A stretch of DNA of 64,000 bases from an uncultured Candidatus Binatia bacterium (GCA_958296235.1 OY282457.1:124001-188000), one strand, 5' to 3'; counted from the stretch's first letter, positions 34,760 to 44,310 are shown. Notes: generated by a model from the letters alone, not told the origin. A program made the numbers and translations.

Positions 34760-35452
34760 TCACTCACCGGCAGATTGAACGATGAGTTCCGCCCGTCGGT
34801 TCATGGCCCGGCCTTCCGAGTTGTCCGTCCCGTTGTCGTTCGTATTGGGGGCGACCGGGTCATTTTCCCCACGTCCGACGGCTTCGAGACGACTTGCGTC
34901 TATGCCTTTATCAGCCAAGTACGCCCGTACTGCGGCGGCACGCTCTTCTGACAAGCTCTGATTATAGGACTCAGAGCCTATCGAGTCCGTGTGCCCCTCG
35001 ATAAGGACGGTACGATCCGGATTATCCTGAAGAATCTGGACTGCTTCATCCAGGACGGGCTCGAACTCAGGCTTCACATCCGACTTGTCAAAGTCGAAGT
35101 TAATCCCGCGCAGGATAATCTCCTTGGGTTCCGGCGGTGGCGGCGGCGGTGGTGGCGGTGGTGGCGGTGGGGGCGGCGGTGGTGGGGGCGGTGGTGGCGG
35201 TGGTGGCGGTGGCGGATCGTCCGCCGAATAATAGCCTAAGACCGCACCGACCAGGGCCCCAATTCCGGCCCCGGCCCCGACTGCCGCATCCGTATCGTTG
35301 TCACTTACTCCGCTTCCGGCCGCGGCTCCAATACCGGCGCCAAGGGTGGCGCCGTAGAATGCACGCTTCTGTCTTTCCGTTGCGCAGCCTGCAACCAGAA
35401 AGAGGAGGGCCATAACCCAAACAAAATGAAAGCCTCTACCTCCTCGAATCAT
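34760..35452 (-). CDS. OmpA-family lipoprotein with glycine zipper and 28-proline linker
   Basis: 230 aa from ATG 35452, with AGGAG close upstream. A lipobox (FLVAGC) gives a lipoprotein signal peptide. Next comes a glycine-rich segment (GATLGAGIGAAAGSG, then GAGAGIGALVGAVLGYY). It is followed by exactly 28 consecutive Pro codons (35132-35215, mixed CCG/CCA/CCC), then an OmpA C-terminal domain (FDFDKSDVKPEF, LIEGHTDSIGSESYNQSLSEERAAAVR) that binds peptidoglycan. The layout is like Pal/OmpA anchors. The proline run would need EF-P for translation and may span the periplasm as a stiff rod. Confidence 0.9.
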   Translation of the reverse strand: MIRGGRGFHFVWVMALLFLVAGCATERQKRAFYGATLGAGIGAAAGSGVSDNDTDAAVGAGAGIGALVGAVLGYYSADDPPPPPPPPPPPPPPPPPPPPPPPPPPPPEPKEIILRGINFDFDKSDVKPEFEPVLDEAVQILQDNPDRTVLIEGHTDSIGSESYNQSLSEERAAAVRAYLADKGIDASRLEAVGRGENDPVAPNTNDNGTDNSEGRAMNRRAELIVQSAGE

Positions 35453-35594
35453 CTCCTGATCTCCTTTCTTTCCTGTGGGCCTGTCCGAAAAAGGACTCCT
35501 CCGAACGGAAATACCTTGCCGACCCCTAACAGAAAACATGTACTCCGACAAGATCAAAACTGAGGGACACGAAGACGTCAAGCCGCTCAGTGGC

Positions 35595-36782
35595 TTACGA
35601 CCGTAATGCCGCAAGACCAGGCAGGTCTCCCGATTCGAGAAAGGCCAGGGAAGCCCCGCCTCCAGTTGATAGATGACTGATCCGGTCGGTCAGGTCTGCC
35701 TGACTCAAAGCCGCAACCGTATCTCCGCCCCCAGCAACACTGAAACAGGACGAGAGGGAGGCGACCGCTTGCGCCAGAGAGCGGGTCCCTCGATCATACG
35801 GAGACATTTCAAAAACACCCATAGGACCGTTCCAGAGGATAGTCCTGGCAGACTGCACAACTGCCCGAAACGCGGCAATACTGTGGGGTCCGATGTCTAC
35901 CCCGAGCTGAGTATCGGGAATATCAGCTCCCGTCGTAGCGACCGCCGCGGCTCCTGCGCTCAGCTCCGCTGTCACAATATGATCTTGCGGGAGATGAATG
36001 CTGACGCCCCGCTGTTGAGCCTGTTGCAAGACCTTTCTGGCCTCGTCAATTTTCTCCGGCTCGACCAGTGAGCGGCCGGTTTTTACCCCTTGTGCCCGCA
36101 AGAGGGTATAGGCCATAGCGCCACCGATGATGATAGCGTCTGCGCGCGGCAGCAGGCTGTGTATCAGTCCGATTTTGTCCGACACTTTTGCTCCACCCAG
36201 TATTGCCACAAAAGGGCGGTCCGGCGCAGACAAAAGAGAGGACAGCGCCTCAACCTCCCGGCGTACAAGAAATCCAACCCCTTTGTCCTCGAAATGCCGC
36301 CCAACGCCCACAACCGAGGCATGCGACCGGTGGGACGAGCCAAACGCATCATTCACGTAGACGTCGGCCAAGTCGGCCAGCGCGCGACTGAAGGCCGGAT
36401 CATTCGCTTCTTCCTCAGCATGGAAACGCAGATTCTCAAGCACGACGACCGCCCCGGCCGGAAGCTGGCTGACCTGGCGTTGCACCGCCGGCCCCACACA
36501 ATCCGGGGCGAGACGCACCGGACGACCCAGCAGCTCCTGGAGGAGCGCTGCCACCGGTTTGAGACTGAGGGCCGGTGTGACGGTTCCCCGAGGACGCCCC
36601 AGGTGAGACGCGAGCAGGACGGTCGCACCCTGAGCGAGAGCGTACTGTATGGTGGGCAAGGCTTCCCGCACCCGCGTTGCGTCGCCTACTTTTTGTTCCG
36701 ACGTCAAGGGCACGTTAAAATCAACGCGGATCAGCACGCGCTTCTGTGCCAGAGAGAGATGCTCAATTGTTTTGAGTGCCAT
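35595..36782 (-). CDS. pgk: Phosphoglycerate kinase
   Basis: 395 aa. Hallmarks are RVLIRVDFNVPL, LLASHLGRPRG (substrate loop), VYVNDAFGSSHRSHAS, AILGGAKVSDKIGLI, NGPMGVFEM and the nucleotide loop GGGDTVAAL. It makes ATP from 1,3-bisphosphoglycerate in glycolysis or consumes it in gluconeogenesis. It is a single gene between the OmpA-like gene and lon. A repeat lies directly upstream, so its promoter must be short or lie within that repeat region. Confidence 0.96.
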   Translation of the reverse strand: MALKTIEHLSLAQKRVLIRVDFNVPLTSEQKVGDATRVREALPTIQYALAQGATVLLASHLGRPRGTVTPALSLKPVAALLQELLGRPVRLAPDCVGPAVQRQVSQLPAGAVVVLENLRFHAEEEANDPAFSRALADLADVYVNDAFGSSHRSHASVVGVGRHFEDKGVGFLVRREVEALSSLLSAPDRPFVAILGGAKVSDKIGLIHSLLPRADAIIIGGAMAYTLLRAQGVKTGRSLVEPEKIDEARKVLQQAQQRGVSIHLPQDHIVTAELSAGAAAVATTGADIPDTQLGVDIGPHSIAAFRAVVQSARTILWNGPMGVFEMSPYDRGTRSLAQAVASLSSCFSVAGGGDTVAALSQADLTDRISHLSTGGGASLAFLESGDLPGLAALRS

Positions 36783-36803
36783 GTGGTCTTGGCGTCATTA
36801 TAC

Positions 36804-36841
36804 GCCCTCTCCCCTGGGGGGAGAGGGCTGGGGTGAGGGGG
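36804..36841. repeat. Second copy of the CCCTCTCCCC/GGGGAGAGGG repeat
   Basis: A C/G palindrome CCCTCTCCCC-tggg-GGAGAGGG followed by CTGGGGTGAGGGG, the inverse of the element at 29927-30010. It lies between lon (3' end) and pgk (5' end), both on the minus strand. Confidence 0.65.
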
Positions 36842-36883
36842 CTTCGGGGACGCCGCGCCCCCCATGCTGGGTTGTATCGCATA

Positions 36884-39328
36884 TTAGGAGGGCGGAACCT
36901 CGGGCTGAAATCCGGCCGGGGCGGCGGTGACGTCAACCGGGGTCGCTTCCAGCGCCTGCTCAAGCACCTCGTCGATAAACTCAACAAAGCGAAACTGCAT
37001 TTCCTCTCGCACCGCGGGCGGGACATCCTCCAGGTCTTTTTCGTTGCGTTGGGGTACGATGACGGTCGTGACGCCGGCTCGCCGGGCTGCCAATACTTTT
37101 TCTTTGAGACCGCCGATAGGCATCACTTTTCCCCGCAGGGTAATCTCGCCTGTCATGGCAACGTCCTGACGGACTTTGCGACCGGTCAGCAGGGAAGCCA
37201 GGGCCGTCACCATAGTAACCCCCGCAGAGGGGCCATCTTTGGGAATGGCACCCGAGGGGACGTGGATATGGATATCGCAATTGTCATAAAAATCGGCCGG
37301 AATACGCAACTGGTCGGCCTGGGAGCGGACATAGGACAGGGCGGTTTGGGCCGACTCTTTCATCACGTCGCCGAGGTGGCCGGTCAGGGTCAGGCCCTTT
37401 TTCCCAACCATGCGGGTCGCCTCAATGAACAGGATATCGCCTCCATTCGGCGTCCAGGCCAGCCCGATAGCGACTCCGGGTCTTTGGGTGCGCTCGGCCA
37501 CTTCAGGGAAGAATTTAATCGGTCCCAGCATATCCGAGACTTTCTCCTGGGTCACGGTGATTTTTTCTGTGTTCCCTTCGGTGACGCCTCGGGCGACCTT
37601 GCGACACACCGCCCCAATCTCGCGCTCCAGGTTCCGAACGCCGGCCTCGTGGGTATAGCCCCCCGCAATACTCAACACCGCCTCATCGCTAAATGCGATC
37701 TGTTCGTCTGTGAGACCATGCTCGACGACCTGTTTGGGAATAATGTGGCGCTTGGCAATTTCGAGCTTTTCCTCCTCCGTATAGCCGGCCAGTTCAATAA
37801 CCTCCATACGATCCTTGAGGGCCGGCGGAACCGGCTCCAGGTAGTTGGCGGTAGTAATGAACATGACCTTGGACAGGTCGAAGGGGACTTCCAGATAGTG
37901 GTCGGAGAACGAGAAATTCTGTTCGGGATCCAACACTTCCAGCAGACCCGAGGCCGGGTCGCCGCGAAAATCCATGCCCAGCTTGTCTATCTCGTCCAAC
38001 ATGAACAGCGGGTTATGTGACCCGGCAGAGCGCAGGGACTGAATGATGCGGCCCGGCAGAGAGCCGATATACGTCCGGCGATGACCGCGGATTTCCGCCT
38101 CGTCTCTGACCCCGCCCAGGGAGAGGCGGACAAACTTGCGGCCCATAGCCCGCGCAATAGAGCGTCCCAGCGACGTTTTGCCGACCCCCGGAGGACCAAC
38201 GAAACAGAGAATGGGTCCCTTCGAGTCCTGCTTGAGCTTACGCACGGCCAGATATTCGAGGATACGGTCCTTGATTTTCTCCAGGTCGTAATGGTCTTCG
38301 TCCAGGACCTGGCGGGCGTGCGGAATATCCAGGTTGTCGTCCGTCATGACGGCCCAGGGGAGGTGAATGAGCCATTCGAGGTAGGTCCGCACCATCGAGT
38401 GTTCTGCCGACTCGGGGGGAATGATCTTCAGGCGCTCGAACTCATTATTTGCCGCCTTGAGCGCCTCCTCGGGCATATTGGCCTCGTCTATTTTCTGGCG
38501 GAGGTCATCCAGTTCATTGGAACGGGAATCGCCTTCTCCCAGCTCCTTTTGAATCGCCCGCATCTGCTGGCGTAAATAAAATTCTTTCTGGTTTTTATTG
38601 AGCTCGCTCTGGACCTGGGACTGGATTTTATTCCCCAGCTCAACCAGTTCGACTTCCCGGTTCAGAATGGCGGACAGCTTTTCCAACCGGGTGCGGACAC
38701 TCAAGGTATTCAACAGGTCCTGTTTTTCATCAACCGAGATATTGAGGTTCGAGCCAATCAGGTCCGTCACCTTGGCCGGGTCTTTGATGTTCATGACCAC
38801 GCCCTGGAGTTCATCCGGCAGGTAGGGAACCATAGAGACGAATTTGGCAAATTGGCTGACGAGATGGGCTTGCCGCGCGTCCAGATCGCGGGATGCTTCC
38901 GTTTCGTTCTCCAGCGGCGTGACCTGCGCGCGATAATAGGGCTCGATTTGTTCGTATTCTCGAATATCGATCCGCTTCAGCCCCTGGACCAGAATACGGA
39001 CGCTGTCGTCCGGGTATTTCAGCATTTTCAGGATCCGACCGGCACTCCCACGCGAAAAAAGAGCCTGAGGGCCAGGGGCTTCATCTTCTGGATTCTTCTG
39101 GGCGGCTAAGCCCAGAAGATTATTGCTTTTCCGGCAGTCTTCAACCAGCTTGAGGGAGGAGGCGCGTGAAATCAGGAGCGGGACAATGGCGGAAGGAAAG
39201 ATGACGACGCCCCGCAGAGGCAGGATCGGGAGTTCTTGAGGAAGTTCGACGTCACTCAGGTCTTCTTCAAACCCCACAACCCTCTGTTCAGTGATTTCTT
39301 CCCCTGCACCGACCTTGCTGTCTGCCAT
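36884..39328 (-). CDS. lon: ATP-dependent protease Lon
   Basis: 814 aa from ATG 39328, after GGGAGGAGACCT; the upstream extension of the frame is not coding. Domains in order: LON substrate-binding domain (about 30-230, ELPILPLRGVVIFPSAIVPL), coiled-coil, AAA+ module with Walker A GPPGVGKTSLGRS and Walker B MLDEIDKLG, then the peptidase domain with the Ser in PKDGPSAGVTM and the Lys in GGLKEKVLAARR. It degrades misfolded and regulatory proteins. Upstream are 213 bp shared with the divergent HAD gene. Confidence 0.96.
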   Translation of the reverse strand: MADSKVGAGEEITEQRVVGFEEDLSDVELPQELPILPLRGVVIFPSAIVPLLISRASSLKLVEDCRKSNNLLGLAAQKNPEDEAPGPQALFSRGSAGRILKMLKYPDDSVRILVQGLKRIDIREYEQIEPYYRAQVTPLENETEASRDLDARQAHLVSQFAKFVSMVPYLPDELQGVVMNIKDPAKVTDLIGSNLNISVDEKQDLLNTLSVRTRLEKLSAILNREVELVELGNKIQSQVQSELNKNQKEFYLRQQMRAIQKELGEGDSRSNELDDLRQKIDEANMPEEALKAANNEFERLKIIPPESAEHSMVRTYLEWLIHLPWAVMTDDNLDIPHARQVLDEDHYDLEKIKDRILEYLAVRKLKQDSKGPILCFVGPPGVGKTSLGRSIARAMGRKFVRLSLGGVRDEAEIRGHRRTYIGSLPGRIIQSLRSAGSHNPLFMLDEIDKLGMDFRGDPASGLLEVLDPEQNFSFSDHYLEVPFDLSKVMFITTANYLEPVPPALKDRMEVIELAGYTEEEKLEIAKRHIIPKQVVEHGLTDEQIAFSDEAVLSIAGGYTHEAGVRNLEREIGAVCRKVARGVTEGNTEKITVTQEKVSDMLGPIKFFPEVAERTQRPGVAIGLAWTPNGGDILFIEATRMVGKKGLTLTGHLGDVMKESAQTALSYVRSQADQLRIPADFYDNCDIHIHVPSGAIPKDGPSAGVTMVTALASLLTGRKVRQDVAMTGEITLRGKVMPIGGLKEKVLAARRAGVTTVIVPQRNEKDLEDVPPAVREEMQFRFVEFIDEVLEQALEATPVDVTAAPAGFQPEVPPS

Positions 39329-39541
39329 AGGTCTCCTCCCATAGTGTTCCCGGTACTTTCTCAGGCTGTCCAAAACCATAATACATGGTCTCTGCTTGCA
39401 CAAGTAGGAAACTCCGGTTAAAAACTTCGGCACTCTGAGGACGAAAACGTCAGGAAGGGCTGCGCAAAAGATCAGCCTCAATCTTGTCGGGACTTATCCG
39501 CGGAAATTGCCGGACGCTCAGGGCATGTGTAAAGGACTGGC

Positions 39542-40291
39542 GTGAAACATTACGACGCTGTGCTGTTTGACCTCTTTGGCACTATTGCCCTGTTTAATCC
39601 GGGGAAATTGCCGGTTTTTGAGTGGCAGGGGCAGACGACACGCTCCACGCTGGGCCGGCTGCGCGAGGTGGTGACGGACGTGGTTCCGTCAGTGCCTTTT
39701 GAACGGTTTCATCAGGCCCTGGGCGAAGTGAACCGGGAACTCGGCGCAATCCGTTCAGCAGAAATGCGTGAAATCAGCTCTGCGGAACGATTCCGTCGCA
39801 CCCTGGTCCACGCCGGCCTGGACGACACCCCTGAAACCGCTCGTTTAGGGGCCTCTTTGTCTCTGGCTCATATGGACCTGCTCGCCCACGCGACCGAAGT
39901 CCCTCCCGCACACACCCAGCTCGTCGTTCGCGTGAGCGAACACTACCCGACGGCTCTTGTCTCAAATTTCGATCATGCTCCAACTGCGAGACGGGTGCTT
40001 CAAGAAGGGCAGGTCGCCGACTGCTTTCGCTGTACGGCCATCTCCGCGGAACATGGCTGGCGCAAACCCCACCAAAAGATATTTCATGATACGCTCGCCC
40101 AGTTGCAGGTTGCGCCCCAATCCGCCCTGTTTGTCGGCGATTCTCCGCATGACGATGTGACCGGCGCGCAACGGGCGGGGATGGATATCGCCTGGGTCAA
40201 CGCCTCCGGGGCTGCGCTTCCTGTGGACTGTCCACGCCCCCAATACACGATTCGGGCCATCCCGGAGTTGGCCTCGCTGCTGTTTCCATAA
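39542..40291 (+). CDS. HAD-family hydrolase
   Basis: 249 aa, GTG start. Motif I is VLFDLFGTIALF, where the second Asp of DxDGT is Phe (D-L-F-G-T), as in many HAD phosphatases and 2-haloacid dehalogenase-like members. Motif II is ALVSNFDHAPT, motif III includes HGWRKPHQKIF, and motif IV is FVGDSPHDDVTGAQRAGM. An alpha-helical cap lies between residues 20 and 105. The substrate is unknown. It is followed 43 bp later by a LOG-like gene. Confidence 0.85.
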   Translation: MKHYDAVLFDLFGTIALFNPGKLPVFEWQGQTTRSTLGRLREVVTDVVPSVPFERFHQALGEVNRELGAIRSAEMREISSAERFRRTLVHAGLDDTPETARLGASLSLAHMDLLAHATEVPPAHTQLVVRVSEHYPTALVSNFDHAPTARRVLQEGQVADCFRCTAISAEHGWRKPHQKIFHDTLAQLQVAPQSALFVGDSPHDDVTGAQRAGMDIAWVNASGAALPVDCPRPQYTIRAIPELASLLFP

Positions 40292-40334
40292 AACGTGGAC
40301 GCGCATGAATAGCTGAACGACCGCCGAGCCACGT

Positions 40335-40817
40335 ATGCCACGCAAGATCCAAATCGCCGTTATTGGTGACAGCCAGCCCTCGGCGGAAGTCGCCGGCTGG
40401 GCAGAGGAGGTTGGCCGGCTGATTGCCCAGCGCGACGCCGTCGTTGTGTGCGGCGGACTCGGCGGTGTGATGGCCGCGGCCGCCCGAGGCGCGGCGCAAA
40501 ACAAGGGCACAAGTGTCGGTATTTTGCCAACGTATGAGGCGACCAGCGCCGCGCCTGACATTGCGATCACCATCCCCAGCGGGCTTGGGCACGCCCGCAA
40601 TATGCTGGTCGTCGCCTCGGGAGACGCGGTGATTGCCCTGCCTGGCGCGACTGGAACGCTGTCCGAAATCGCACTGGCGCTGACGCTTGGAAAAACAGTG
40701 ACTGCCATACAAGCCTGGTCCCATATTCAAGGGGTGTCCGTCGTGCAGACCCCCCAAGACGCGGTGCGCCAGGCGCTTCACGCTGCCCACAAAAATGTCT
40801 CAATTGGTGGAAATTGA
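40335..40817 (+). CDS. TIGR00725 / LOG-like nucleotide-binding Rossmann protein
   Basis: 160 aa. VIGDSQPSAEVAGWAEEVGRLIAQ opens a Rossmann-type fold. VVCGGLGGVMAAAARGA is the GGxxGxM loop, and ALPGATGTLSEIALAL corresponds to the PGGxGTxxE motif of LOG/YpsA-type phosphoribohydrolases, with the Glu present and the second Gly replaced by Ala. The C-terminal region lacks the longer LOG segment. A role in nucleotide processing is possible but unproven. Confidence 0.8.
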   Translation: MPRKIQIAVIGDSQPSAEVAGWAEEVGRLIAQRDAVVVCGGLGGVMAAAARGAAQNKGTSVGILPTYEATSAAPDIAITIPSGLGHARNMLVVASGDAVIALPGATGTLSEIALALTLGKTVTAIQAWSHIQGVSVVQTPQDAVRQALHAAHKNVSIGGN

Positions 40818-40821
40818 GACA
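40796..40821 (+). terminator. Hairpin at the end of the LOG-like gene
   Basis: TGTCTCAATT (40796-40805), a 6-nt loop, then AATTGAGACA (40812-40821), a 10-bp perfect stem that includes the stop codon at 40815. No T-run follows, so it is only terminator-like. Confidence 0.4.
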
Positions 40822-40882
40822 CGGTCGCAGACACCCTGTATAAGGATCTGCCCGGAACAGGTGAATAACGAAAGGAAAGCGT

Positions 40883-41155
40883 ATGCCGCCCAAGGATTCT
40901 CGCTCTGCAAATGACGCAGAGGTCGCCATGAAACGGGTTGATAAATTTCTTCGGCTCCTCACCTTCCAACTGTTTTTTATCATCGCCCTTTTGGCCTATC
41001 TGGCCTACCGTCCGCAGGCCGGCCGGTATCAGGTCATCCCTCCGCAGTCGGTCATGGAAGGCACTATTATTATTTTCGATACCGTCCTGGGGAAAGCCGG
41101 TGGCACATCGGTTGAGGTTCGTGAGCGGGACGACGCTGCCGCGCCGTTCGACTAA
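40883..41155 (+). CDS. Small single-pass membrane protein of unknown function
   Basis: 90 aa; ATG 40883 follows GAAAGGAAAG. A hydrophilic start (residues 1-24) precedes one membrane helix at about 25-44 (LLTFQLFFIIALLAYLAY) and a 45-residue tail ending DDAAAPFD. A shorter start at 40928 is possible. No motif is recognised. An LLM gene follows 56 bp later on the same strand. Confidence 0.55.
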   Translation: MPPKDSRSANDAEVAMKRVDKFLRLLTFQLFFIIALLAYLAYRPQAGRYQVIPPQSVMEGTIIIFDTVLGKAGGTSVEVRERDDAAAPFD

Positions 41156-41211
41156 GACCGGAGCGCCCCCTGGCATCACCGGTCCTGTACGGTCAGACAA
41201 AGGAAAAACGT

Positions 41212-42174
41212 ATGTATCCATTAGGTATTGTCCTTTCGACGGCAACTGCCGCGCCCCCACAGGAGTTTGTTGAAATCGGCCGGGCTGCCGAGGACAAGGG
41301 CTTTGACGCTGTCTTTGTCAACGAAGGTCGGGGGGATGCCTTGGCGTGTGCCGAAGCGATTGCGTTGGGAACGTCCCGCATCAAGGTGGGAACGAATATC
41401 GCCAATATCTATTTCCGCCATCCTTTTCTGGCCGGCATGACCGCCACCACTATTTCGGAGCTCTCGCAAGGGCGGATGATACTCGGACTGGGCATGAGCC
41501 ACCGCCCGTTGCTCGAATCCCTGGGCATCGCGATGGAGCAGCCGCGTCAGTATATGCGTTCGTATGTGACGGCGCTGAATACCCTGTTTCGTGGGGAGTC
41601 GCTGAGCGCCTTTCATCGTCCGCAGCAGAGCAACTATGGCGTGCCGGTCTATGTGGGGGCGGTGACCGCTGAAAGCGCTGAAATCGGCGGCGAGCTGGCT
41701 GATGGGATTATGCCGTTTCTGCCGGCCTTGCCCTATCTGACGCAGCTCGTTGAGGCGGCCCAGGCCGCGGCGCGGCGCGTGGGACGGGAGCCGGACCAGG
41801 TCGGTTGTATTGTGAGTATCCCGACATTTATTTCAGACGATATTGAGCAGGCGCGCTCGGCAGCGCGCTATAATCTGGCGTTTTTCGGGAATCTGCCTTT
41901 CTATCGTAAACAATGGCGACGTTGCGGCTTTCGGGATGAAGTTGCAGCCATGCAGGACGCCTGGAAAAGCGGCAACCGCCGGGCTGCGGCCGCCTGTGTG
42001 TCCGAACTCATGGTGGATCAGGTCTGCGTGTTTGGTCCTCCCAGCCAGTGCCGTGAACAGCTTGCGGCCTTTCATGAAGCCGGCGCGGCCATGCCGGTCC
42101 TGGCCGTCAGCCCGGTCAACGAAGACCGCCTGGTGGCAACCCGGAAAGCGCTTGACCTGCTGGCGCCGGGATAA
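41212..42174 (+). CDS. LLM-class flavin/F420-dependent oxidoreductase
   Basis: 320 aa; AAGGAAAAACG precedes the ATG. The luciferase-like TIM barrel shows PLGIVLSTATAAPPQEFVEIGRAA, GTNIANIYFRHPFLAGMTA, GRMILGLGMSHRP and VPVYVGAVTAESAEIGGELADGIMPFLPAL. It is similar in kind to the LLM at 28706 but clearly not a recent duplicate. The cofactor may be F420 or FMN, and the substrate is unknown. Confidence 0.87.
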   Translation: MYPLGIVLSTATAAPPQEFVEIGRAAEDKGFDAVFVNEGRGDALACAEAIALGTSRIKVGTNIANIYFRHPFLAGMTATTISELSQGRMILGLGMSHRPLLESLGIAMEQPRQYMRSYVTALNTLFRGESLSAFHRPQQSNYGVPVYVGAVTAESAEIGGELADGIMPFLPALPYLTQLVEAAQAAARRVGREPDQVGCIVSIPTFISDDIEQARSAARYNLAFFGNLPFYRKQWRRCGFRDEVAAMQDAWKSGNRRAAAACVSELMVDQVCVFGPPSQCREQLAAFHEAGAAMPVLAVSPVNEDRLVATRKALDLLAPG

Positions 42175-42260
42175 AGACCGTCGGGGTCCATACGCTCCAG
42201 TCTTCGTCCCGCTTCTGGGTCATATATAAACGAATCTAATGCAATTTTAACGAAGAATTC

Positions 42261-42311
42261 ATGTTGCTTATGTTGCTGGATGAATGTTCAGCTTTTATAG
42301 TGCTGCAACAT
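42261..42311. promoter_or_regulatory. Direct and inverted ATGTTGC repeats, possible operator
   Basis: ATGTTGC occurs at 42261-42267 and 42270-42276, and its inverse GCAACAT at 42305-42311, in the AT-rich 160 bp between the LLM gene and the DUF1329 gene. The spacing is compatible with an operator. There is no other evidence. Confidence 0.25.
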
Positions 42312-42335
42312 GGACGTTGGGGTAAGGTAGTATTC

Positions 42336-43697
42336 ATGTCCCGTAGCTGTATCGCCTGCTGTGTTCTGCTCATCTGTGGTGTTCTCGCATTTCCTGGTTT
42401 TGCCCTGGGAACCGAGTCGGAAAGCGAGACCAATAGTGAAAAGGACCTGTCACCAACCCAGCGAACCTGGAAAACGGTCGAAGAGATGTCTGCGGAAGAG
42501 TTGGCCCAGGTCCAGCTTGAGGGCGATACGCCGCGTCATGCCCAGGTCCCGTATCTTCCCGCCGAAGCCTATCCGTTCGTCCCGCCGTATACAGCCGAGG
42601 AAATGGGCTACCGCGCCATGGAATTCACACCGCGCACGCGCTGGTCATCTGTCGTGGCCAACTCCTGGGCGTCTATTGCGCCGCAAGGGGTACTCCTCAA
42701 CCCCGGCACCTCCATCACCTTTGTCAACTACGCTTCCGAAACAAGCGGGGTGGGCAAAGTCCTGTCTGCCGCGCCCGGCGCAGAGGTCTATCGCTCGCTG
42801 AGCCAGGCGATTGCTCCGCCCGCGGCCGAAGGCGGCCAGTGGCTGGCGATCCGGTATCGGACGGACAAAGAACATATCACCAAGGAAGAGCGCTTCGCCT
42901 ACTCGTCTTCCATTCGACGGGTGCGCCACCAGGCCTCGCCGCGGCGTCAGAGCAATTTCCCCAACATGGCCCTCACCCCGGACGATGCGTGGGGACGGGC
43001 CGCCTGGGAGTTTTCGTGGCGGCTGCTCGGCACCGACATACTGTACCAGACAGTCCGTTTTCCGAACACGCGCCCGACCATGATCCTGCGCAACGGCGAA
43101 ACCGGACAGTCTCGGACCGTCCAGACCGCCAGCATCAAGCTCATGGGGGAGGTCTTTCCGCACTATACGCTGGACGGCGGGGTTGAGTGCTATGTGGTTG
43201 AGGCGGTGGCGCGCCCGGAGTGGTTGCCCGACTATTATATGCCCCGTCTTCTGTATTGGCTGGAGAAATCCTCATTCTTCCCGCTGCGCGGAGAGCAATA
43301 CGGACAGGACGGGGAGCTTGACCATGTTGAGGTCAGGCTGGCTGAGTTTTTCAATCCCGGACGCAAAGAACTGGGTTACGGCACCCTGCTTCTTTCCCAC
43401 TGGGACCTGCGGACAGACATTATGTCCTATATGGTCAATGACAGCCACAAGATAATGGATTGGAAACCGGAAGAAGCAACCGTATTTTTCAGCCCGGACT
43501 TCATGCGTCGCCAGTGGCATCTCGATACCTCCATCAAGACCCAAGCGGCCGTCTCTCATCCAGACGAGTACTTCATGCGCCCGGCGGTTGAGGCCGATAA
43601 ATTTCCGCATGAGCGTCCGATCAATCTGCCGCCTGACATGGCGGCCCGGATTCAGGCCCAGAACGCCGCCGGGCGTTTAGTCTTTGACGGCGCCTAG
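42336..43697 (+). CDS. DUF1329-like outer-membrane-associated protein
   Basis: 453 aa from ATG 42336, with a signal peptide (CIACCVLLICGVLAFPGFALG). The body is beta-rich with WLAIRYRTDKEHITKEERFAYSS, RRVRHQASPRRQ, DDAWGRAAWEFSWRLLGTDILYQTV and YYMPRLLYWLEKSSFFPLRGEQY, resembling DUF1329 proteins that fold like lipoprotein carriers (LolA/LolB-like). DUF1329 members occur beside hydrocarbon or steroid degradation and RND export genes. The usual length is 420-460 aa, so it appears complete. The function is not established. Confidence 0.72.
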   Translation: MSRSCIACCVLLICGVLAFPGFALGTESESETNSEKDLSPTQRTWKTVEEMSAEELAQVQLEGDTPRHAQVPYLPAEAYPFVPPYTAEEMGYRAMEFTPRTRWSSVVANSWASIAPQGVLLNPGTSITFVNYASETSGVGKVLSAAPGAEVYRSLSQAIAPPAAEGGQWLAIRYRTDKEHITKEERFAYSSSIRRVRHQASPRRQSNFPNMALTPDDAWGRAAWEFSWRLLGTDILYQTVRFPNTRPTMILRNGETGQSRTVQTASIKLMGEVFPHYTLDGGVECYVVEAVARPEWLPDYYMPRLLYWLEKSSFFPLRGEQYGQDGELDHVEVRLAEFFNPGRKELGYGTLLLSHWDLRTDIMSYMVNDSHKIMDWKPEEATVFFSPDFMRRQWHLDTSIKTQAAVSHPDEYFMRPAVEADKFPHERPINLPPDMAARIQAQNAAGRLVFDGA

Positions 43698-43746
43698 ACC
43701 ACTCTCATTCCTTGCCCCCGCCCCACGCATGGGATAGGCAACGGAT

Positions 43747-44301
43747 ATGCGCGCGCGCTACGGCATGGTTCATGGCCGCTTTCAGCCCTTTCATACCGGC
43801 CATCTGCACTACACTCTGGAGGCGCTCAAGCGCAGTGAACATCTGATTATCGGCCTCACCAACCCTGACCTATCCGAAACGCAGTCAGAAGCTGCGGATA
43901 CCCAGCGGCATACACCGGAGGCCAACCCCTTTACCTTTTTTGAGCGGCAGCGGATGATTCGGGCCGCCTTGGTCGAGGTAGCGGTTGAGCCGAGTCGTGT
44001 CTCCATCGTGCCTTTTCCCATTCATGCGCCCGAGCGCTGGGCGTATTATTGCCCCAAGGAGACTGTGCAGTTTATCCGCGTATTCTCGGAGTGGGGCCAG
44101 GAGAAAGTCGCCCGCCTCCAAGCGGCAGGATGGCAGGTCGAGGTCCTTGACCCCGGCGCAACCAAGCGGGAAAGCGGCAGTGCGGTCCGCCGCGGCTTAA
44201 TCCAGGGACAAGGCTGGGAACAACTCGTGCCGCGCAGCGTAGGCGCAGTGCTGAAGCAGATTGGAGCCCCCGAGCGACTGGCTCGATACGCTCCCTCGTA
44301 A
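43747..44301 (+). CDS. Nicotinamide-nucleotide adenylyltransferase (NadM-type)
   Basis: 184 aa. GMVHGRFQPFHTGHLHYTLEAL is the HxGH-type nucleotidyltransferase signature. TNPDLSETQSEAADTQRHTP is typical of archaeal-type NMN adenylyltransferases (NadM). The C-terminal KRESGSAVRRGL corresponds to the ISGTxIR loop, with changes. It would join NMN and ATP to NAD. The next gene starts 9 bp later. It is worth noting beside the NAD-related nadA-NrtR genes at the window start. Confidence 0.82.
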   Translation: MRARYGMVHGRFQPFHTGHLHYTLEALKRSEHLIIGLTNPDLSETQSEAADTQRHTPEANPFTFFERQRMIRAALVEVAVEPSRVSIVPFPIHAPERWAYYCPKETVQFIRVFSEWGQEKVARLQAAGWQVEVLDPGATKRESGSAVRRGLIQGQGWEQLVPRSVGAVLKQIGAPERLARYAPS

Positions 44302-44310
44302 GCGCTGCGC

